9,019 nt of DNA from Acidimicrobiaceae bacterium (GTDB taxonomy: Bacteria; Actinomycetota; Acidimicrobiia; Acidimicrobiales; Bog-793), in the NCBI GenBank assembly GCA_027459565.1, contig DAIDIA010000063.1:1-9019 (forward strand), read 5' to 3'. The notes beneath the pieces are model-generated. The model did not search any database, had not been told where the DNA came from, and saw only the letters and a program-made list of their open reading frames with translations. This document shows positions 6,324 through 9,019 of this stretch, piece by piece. Position 1 is the first letter of the stretch; each line of letters opens with the position of its first letter. Made by a program: the position numbers and the translations under genes.

Positions 6324-7208
6324 CTGACCCGCCTCGCGTTCTTCGGTTCCCCCGCGATCGCGGCGACCACGCTTGGCGAACTCATCGAGGCGCGACACGA
6401 GATCTGCGTCGTCGTCACGAACCCCGACCGGAGGAGAAACCGGCGCGGCGGGCTTGAACCCAATCCCGTCAAGGCACTTGCGTTGGCGCACGGCATCGAG
6501 GTCTGCGAGAGACCAGAAGACGTCCTCCGGTTTCCCTGTGAGCTCGGCATCGTCGTTGCCTATGGCCAGCTGATCCGGGGCGAGGTGCTCGGGCGACTCC
6601 GGCTGATCAATGTGCACTTCTCCCTGCTGCCGCGGTGGCGCGGCGCTGCTCCAGTAGAGCGCGCGATCCTCGCTGGCGACGAGACGACCGGAGTCTGCCT
6701 GATGGGTCTCGAGGCGGGACTCGACACCGGACCGGTCTATGCTCGCGAGTCGACCGGGATCGACCCCGAGGAGGACCTCGGGCACCTGCGATCGCGACTT
6801 GGTGCATTGGGCGACAAGCTCTTGCTGGCAGAGCTCTCCCGAGGGCCCCAGGCCTTCGATCACCCGGTGCCCCAGGAGGGCGAGGTGACCTACGCGCACA
6901 AGATCACCGCCGAGGACCGGCACCTCGACTTTGGCGAGCCGGCGATCATCGCGCAGCGGAGGGTCCGCGTCGGAAGGGCATGGACGACGTTCCGGGGAGG
7001 GCGCGTGGTCATCCATGAGGCGCGCGTGCGCAACGACGATGGGCGAAGCGCAGGCGCGCCCCCCGGCCTGATTGTCGAAGATCACGTCGTCACGCCAGAT
7101 GGCCTCCTCGTTCCCCTCGTTCTCCAGAGCGAGGGGAGATCCCGGATGGACTTTCCCACCTGGCTCGCGGGCGCGAGGCTCGAAGCCGGGGAGCGGTTTG
7201 GACCGTGA
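6324..7208 (+). CDS. fmt: Methionyl-tRNA formyltransferase, apparent CTG start
   Basis: Fmt uses 10-formyl-tetrahydrofolate to formylate Met-tRNA(fMet). Read from CTG 6324 the protein has 294 residues and a standard Fmt layout: first strand TRLAFFGSPAIAATTL (2-17), VVVTNPDR and NPVKALALAHGI (about 29-58), the catalytic core INVHFSLLPRWRGAAP with Asn96 and His98, AGLDTGPVYA with catalytic Asp134, and a short C-terminal barrel ending in FPTWLAGARLEAGERF. The frame is open upstream to a TGA at 6267-6269, but there is no in-frame ATG, GTG or TTG between that stop and 6483. Starting at TTG 6483 would remove about 53 residues, including the first Rossmann strand. CTG at 6324 falls exactly where Fmt proteins start, 13 bp after the def stop. 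I see no good Shine-Dalgarno, so coupling to def translation is plausible. A sequence error at the start codon cannot be excluded. Confidence 0.9.
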   Translation: MTRLAFFGSPAIAATTLGELIEARHEICVVVTNPDRRRNRRGGLEPNPVKALALAHGIEVCERPEDVLRFPCELGIVVAYGQLIRGEVLGRLRLINVHFSLLPRWRGAAPVERAILAGDETTGVCLMGLEAGLDTGPVYARESTGIDPEEDLGHLRSRLGALGDKLLLAELSRGPQAFDHPVPQEGEVTYAHKITAEDRHLDFGEPAIIAQRRVRVGRAWTTFRGGRVVIHEARVRNDDGRSAGAPPGLIVEDHVVTPDGLLVPLVLQSEGRSRMDFPTWLAGARLEAGERFGP

Positions 7209-7921
7209 GGGTTCAGGGCGTTGCCGCTAGTCTCGCGGATGTGATTCCGATCGGAGACATCCATGTCGCGCCCTCGATGCTCTCGGCAGATTTCGGACAC
7301 CTCGCGGATGCCGTCGAGACGATCGCCTCGGAGACCTCGTGGCTCCACATCGACGTCATGGACGGACACTTCGTCCCCAACCTGACCATCGGACCTCCGG
7401 TGGTTGCCTCGCTGCGCCGCGAGTCATCGCTCTTCTTTGACTGTCATCTGATGATGACCAATCCCGAGCGCTACCTCGAGGCGTTCGCTCGCGCCGGCGC
7501 GGACCTGTGCTCGGTCCATGTCGAGATCGGCAAGACCGACCAGCTGATCGACCAGATGCGCGCGCTCGGTCTCAATGTCGGACTGGTGCTCAGTCCCGAC
7601 ACCCCGTTCTCTGTTGCCGCGCCCTTTCTCGACCGCATCGACCTTTTGTTGGTGATGAGCGTCTTCCCCGGCTTTGGCGGCCAGTCGTTCATGCCAGAGG
7701 TGCTTCCCAAGATCTCCGAGGCGCGCGACGCGATCCGGAACGGGCGGCACCAGGTGTTGATCGAGGTCGACGGTGGGGTCGACCGAGCCACTGCTCCGCT
7801 CGCCGCGATCGCGGGTGCGCAGGTCTTCGTCGCCGGAAACGCCGTCTTTGGCGCCGACGATCCCTGCGCGGCGATCGTCGCGATCCGCGACGCGGTGACC
7901 ACCTCTCTCGCCGCTCGTTAA
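7205..7921 (+). CDS. rpe: Ribulose-phosphate 3-epimerase
   Basis: Rpe interconverts ribulose 5-phosphate and xylulose 5-phosphate in the pentose phosphate pathway. The (beta/alpha)8 protein shows HVAPSMLSADF (20-30), WLHIDVMDGHFVPNLTIG (47-63), DCHLMM (79-84), MSVFPGFGGQSF (151-162), IEVDGGVD (186-193) and the phosphate-binding VAGNAVFG (209-216). His48, Asp50, His81 and Asp189 match the family metal/catalytic residues. GTG 7205 gives 238 residues, overlaps the fmt stop by four bases (GTGA) and has ggggag at 7188-7193. A second in-frame GTG at 7241 would give 226 residues, closer to usual family length, but has no visible ribosome binding site. I prefer 7205 for the coupling signal. In many actinobacteria the 16S rRNA methyltransferase gene rsmB sits between fmt and rpe; it is absent here. 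Confidence 0.95.
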   Translation: MRVQGVAASLADVIPIGDIHVAPSMLSADFGHLADAVETIASETSWLHIDVMDGHFVPNLTIGPPVVASLRRESSLFFDCHLMMTNPERYLEAFARAGADLCSVHVEIGKTDQLIDQMRALGLNVGLVLSPDTPFSVAAPFLDRIDLLLVMSVFPGFGGQSFMPEVLPKISEARDAIRNGRHQVLIEVDGGVDRATAPLAAIAGAQVFVAGNAVFGADDPCAAIVAIRDAVTTSLAAR

Positions 7922-7957
7922 AACTGGGGCACAATAGAAGGAGCGCGTGCAGAGGTT

Positions 7958-7983
7958 CTCCACGCGAGATATTCCCGTGGGAG
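7958..7983 (+). promoter_or_regulatory. Possible hairpin over the hisG Shine-Dalgarno
   Basis: CTCCACG (7958-7964) can pair with CGTGGGAG (7976-7983), giving seven base pairs with one bulged G and an 11-base loop. The 3' arm contains GGGAG (7979-7983), the best Shine-Dalgarno for the preferred hisG ATG at 7995. If translation starts there, the stem would cover the ribosome binding site. If it starts at GTG 7947, this is ordinary coding sequence. No His-codon-rich leader peptide is visible. Confidence 0.3.
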
Positions 7984-7994
7984 TCCCGTTCTCG

Positions 7995-8870
7995 ATGTTG
8001 CGTCTCGTTTTGCCCAAAGGATCATTGGAGAAGCAGACGCTCGAGCTGTTCTCGTCCGCCGACCTCGGCGTGCGTCGCAGCTCCGAGGTCGACTACCGGG
8101 CGACGATCGACGATCCGCGCATCGACGATGTGCGCATCCTCCGTCCCCAGGAGATTCCCCGCTATGTCGCCGACGGCCTGTTCGACATCGGCATCACCGG
8201 CCGCGACTGGATCGAGGAGACGGGCGCCGAGGTGATCTCGCTCGGTCAGTTGAAGTATTCGAAGGTGACGAACAATCCCATACGCGTCGTGCTCGCGGTG
8301 GGTGGTGACTCGCCGGTCATGACTCCAGAGGACCTCCATGACGGCGCTCGGATCTCGACGGAGTATCCGAATCTGACCGGTGCCTATCTGCGCTCTCGCG
8401 GCATCAATGCGGAGATCTCGCTCTCCTATGGCGCAACCGAGGCGAAGATCCCCGAGATCGCCGACGCGGTCGTCGAGATCACCGAGACCGGTCGGGCGCT
8501 CCACGCGGCCGGCCTCCGCATCGTGGCGACGGTCCTCGAGTCCTACACGGAGCTCATCGCCAACCCCGTCGCCTTCGCCGACCCGAAGAAGGCGCACGCA
8601 ATGGGCCAGATCCTCACGCTCTTGCACGGCGCGCTCGAGGCGCGCACGCGGGTTCTCGTCAAGCTCAACGTTGCGGAGGAGGACCTCGAGCGGGTGATCG
8701 CCGTCCTGCCCTCGCTCAAGTCCCCGACGGTTTCAAAGCTGTTCGGTGATGGTGGATACGCACTCGAGACCGTCGTCGAGAAGTCTGCGATCAATGTCTT
8801 GATCCCCGAACTCAAAGACCGCGGGGCGACGGACATCCTCGAGCTCCCCCTGTCAAAGATCGTTCCCTGA
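7995..8870 (+). CDS. hisG: ATP phosphoribosyltransferase, long form (HisG)
   Basis: HisG catalyses the first committed step of histidine synthesis, joining ATP and PRPP to form phosphoribosyl-ATP, and is inhibited by histidine. From ATG 7995 it has 291 residues: MLRLVLPKGSLEKQTLELF (1-19), RPQEIPRYVADGLFDIGITG (50-69), and the PRPP-loop region ADAVVEITETGRAL (156-169). A C-terminal ACT-like regulatory domain (about 215-291) includes LPSLKSPTVSKLF. That domain marks the long, self-regulated form, so no HisZ partner is needed. An upstream GTG at 7947 is in frame and would add 16 residues (total 307); it has an agaaggag only three bases before it. I prefer 7995 because MLRLVLPKGS matches family N-termini and GGGAG is 11 bases upstream. 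There is no hisE next to it in the window. The downstream gene starts 2 bp after the stop. Confidence 0.95.
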   Translation: MLRLVLPKGSLEKQTLELFSSADLGVRRSSEVDYRATIDDPRIDDVRILRPQEIPRYVADGLFDIGITGRDWIEETGAEVISLGQLKYSKVTNNPIRVVLAVGGDSPVMTPEDLHDGARISTEYPNLTGAYLRSRGINAEISLSYGATEAKIPEIADAVVEITETGRALHAAGLRIVATVLESYTELIANPVAFADPKKAHAMGQILTLLHGALEARTRVLVKLNVAEEDLERVIAVLPSLKSPTVSKLFGDGGYALETVVEKSAINVLIPELKDRGATDILELPLSKIVP

Positions 8871-8872
8871 CC

Positions 8873-9019
8873 GTGGAACGTCGCGATCGCGTGCCGGCGC
8901 TCTCGACCGTGACGCGGTATCTCGGCGTGGTCGCGAGCTTCGACGACGCCACGGGACTCGGCGTGATCGCCTTCGATGAGGACGGTGCGGGCCAGGAGCG
9001 ACAGAGGCTCGACTTCCAC
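8873..9019 (+). CDS. Cold-shock-domain-like small protein (partial, 3' end outside window)
   Basis: The frame opens with GTG at 8873, two bases after the hisG stop, and runs 49 codons to the window edge without a stop. After a short N-terminus it reads YLGVVASFDDATGLGVIAF, which matches the first strands of a cold-shock domain (family pattern: GxVxxFxxxxGxGxI). It then enters an acidic loop and RLDFH. This resembles small CSD-like proteins of actinobacteria, in which the strand ending in FHC follows. The aromatic RNP1 residues of classical CspA (KGFGFI) are replaced by TGLGVI, so canonical single-stranded nucleic acid binding is doubtful. Other in-frame starts (GTG at 8891 or 8909) are possible. 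Role unknown; the spacing suggests cotranscription with hisG. Confidence 0.7.
   Translation, partial: MERRDRVPALSTVTRYLGVVASFDDATGLGVIAFDEDGAGQERQRLDFH

Noticed and set aside
6012..7085. Long open frame on the - strand (357 codons) opposite def and fmt
   Set aside because: It is antisense to the catalytic cores of def and fmt and resembles no family I know; it is explained by GC-biased third positions.
6483..7208. fmt starting at TTG 6483 (241 residues)
   Set aside because: This would delete the conserved first strand and NPDR/NPVK region that is clearly encoded upstream in the same frame, leaving a truncated Rossmann fold.
7921..7946. Possible promoter with cacaat (7930-7935) as -10 before hisG
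   Set aside because: No acceptable -35 lies at the right distance and the -10 match is weak, so I do not list it as a promoter.
8543..9019. Open frame on the - strand running off the right edge (158 codons)
   Set aside because: It is antisense to the HisG regulatory domain and to the cold-shock-like gene, both of which have recognisable protein motifs on the + strand.

Overview
The window is a dense, one-directional stretch of housekeeping genes from a GC-rich bacterium. Every gene I can support is on the + strand. The strong G/C bias at third codon positions, the frequent GTG and TTG starts, the long Pro/Gly/Ala/Arg-rich linker in IF2, and a short cold-shock-like protein of a type seen in actinobacteria all suggest an actinobacterium (Actinomycetota). 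The Glu/Trp-containing NusA tail would fit class Acidimicrobiia. The class is an inference from recalled family resemblance, not from a search.

Layout. Positions 2-262 are the 3' end of nusA. They are followed by ylxR/rnpM (269-571), infB (651-3491), rbfA (3565-3948), truB (3950-4933) and ribF (4946-5791), which is the classical nusA-infB operon order. The string then continues without a break into def (5801-6310), fmt (6324-7208, apparently from a CTG start), rpe (7205-7921), hisG (7995-8870, possibly from 7947) and the first 49 codons of a cold-shock-domain-like protein (8873 to the window edge). The largest gaps are 79 bp (ylxR-infB), 73 bp (infB-rbfA) and 73 bp (rpe to the hisG ATG). The other junctions are 13 bp or less, or overlap. 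I found no tRNA, rRNA, CRISPR array, insertion sequence or convincing intrinsic terminator, and no gene-free stretch above 300 bases.

How the genes work together. NusA and YlxR act on transcription and RNA. IF2, RbfA and TruB act on initiation, 30S maturation and tRNA pseudouridylation. Fmt makes the fMet-tRNA that IF2 delivers, and Def removes the formyl group afterwards, so the genes of the formyl-methionine cycle lie together on one strand. RibF makes FAD. Rpe and HisG connect the pentose phosphate pathway (and so PRPP) to histidine synthesis.

Points worth a second look are the absence of any ATG/GTG/TTG start for full-length fmt, a RibF whose riboflavin-kinase half is shrunken and lacks its signature motif, a possible hairpin over the hisG ribosome binding site, and the compact gene order joining two neighbourhoods that are usually separate. 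I saw no new defence, mobile or otherwise undescribed system; this is an ordinary core region with some unusual details.
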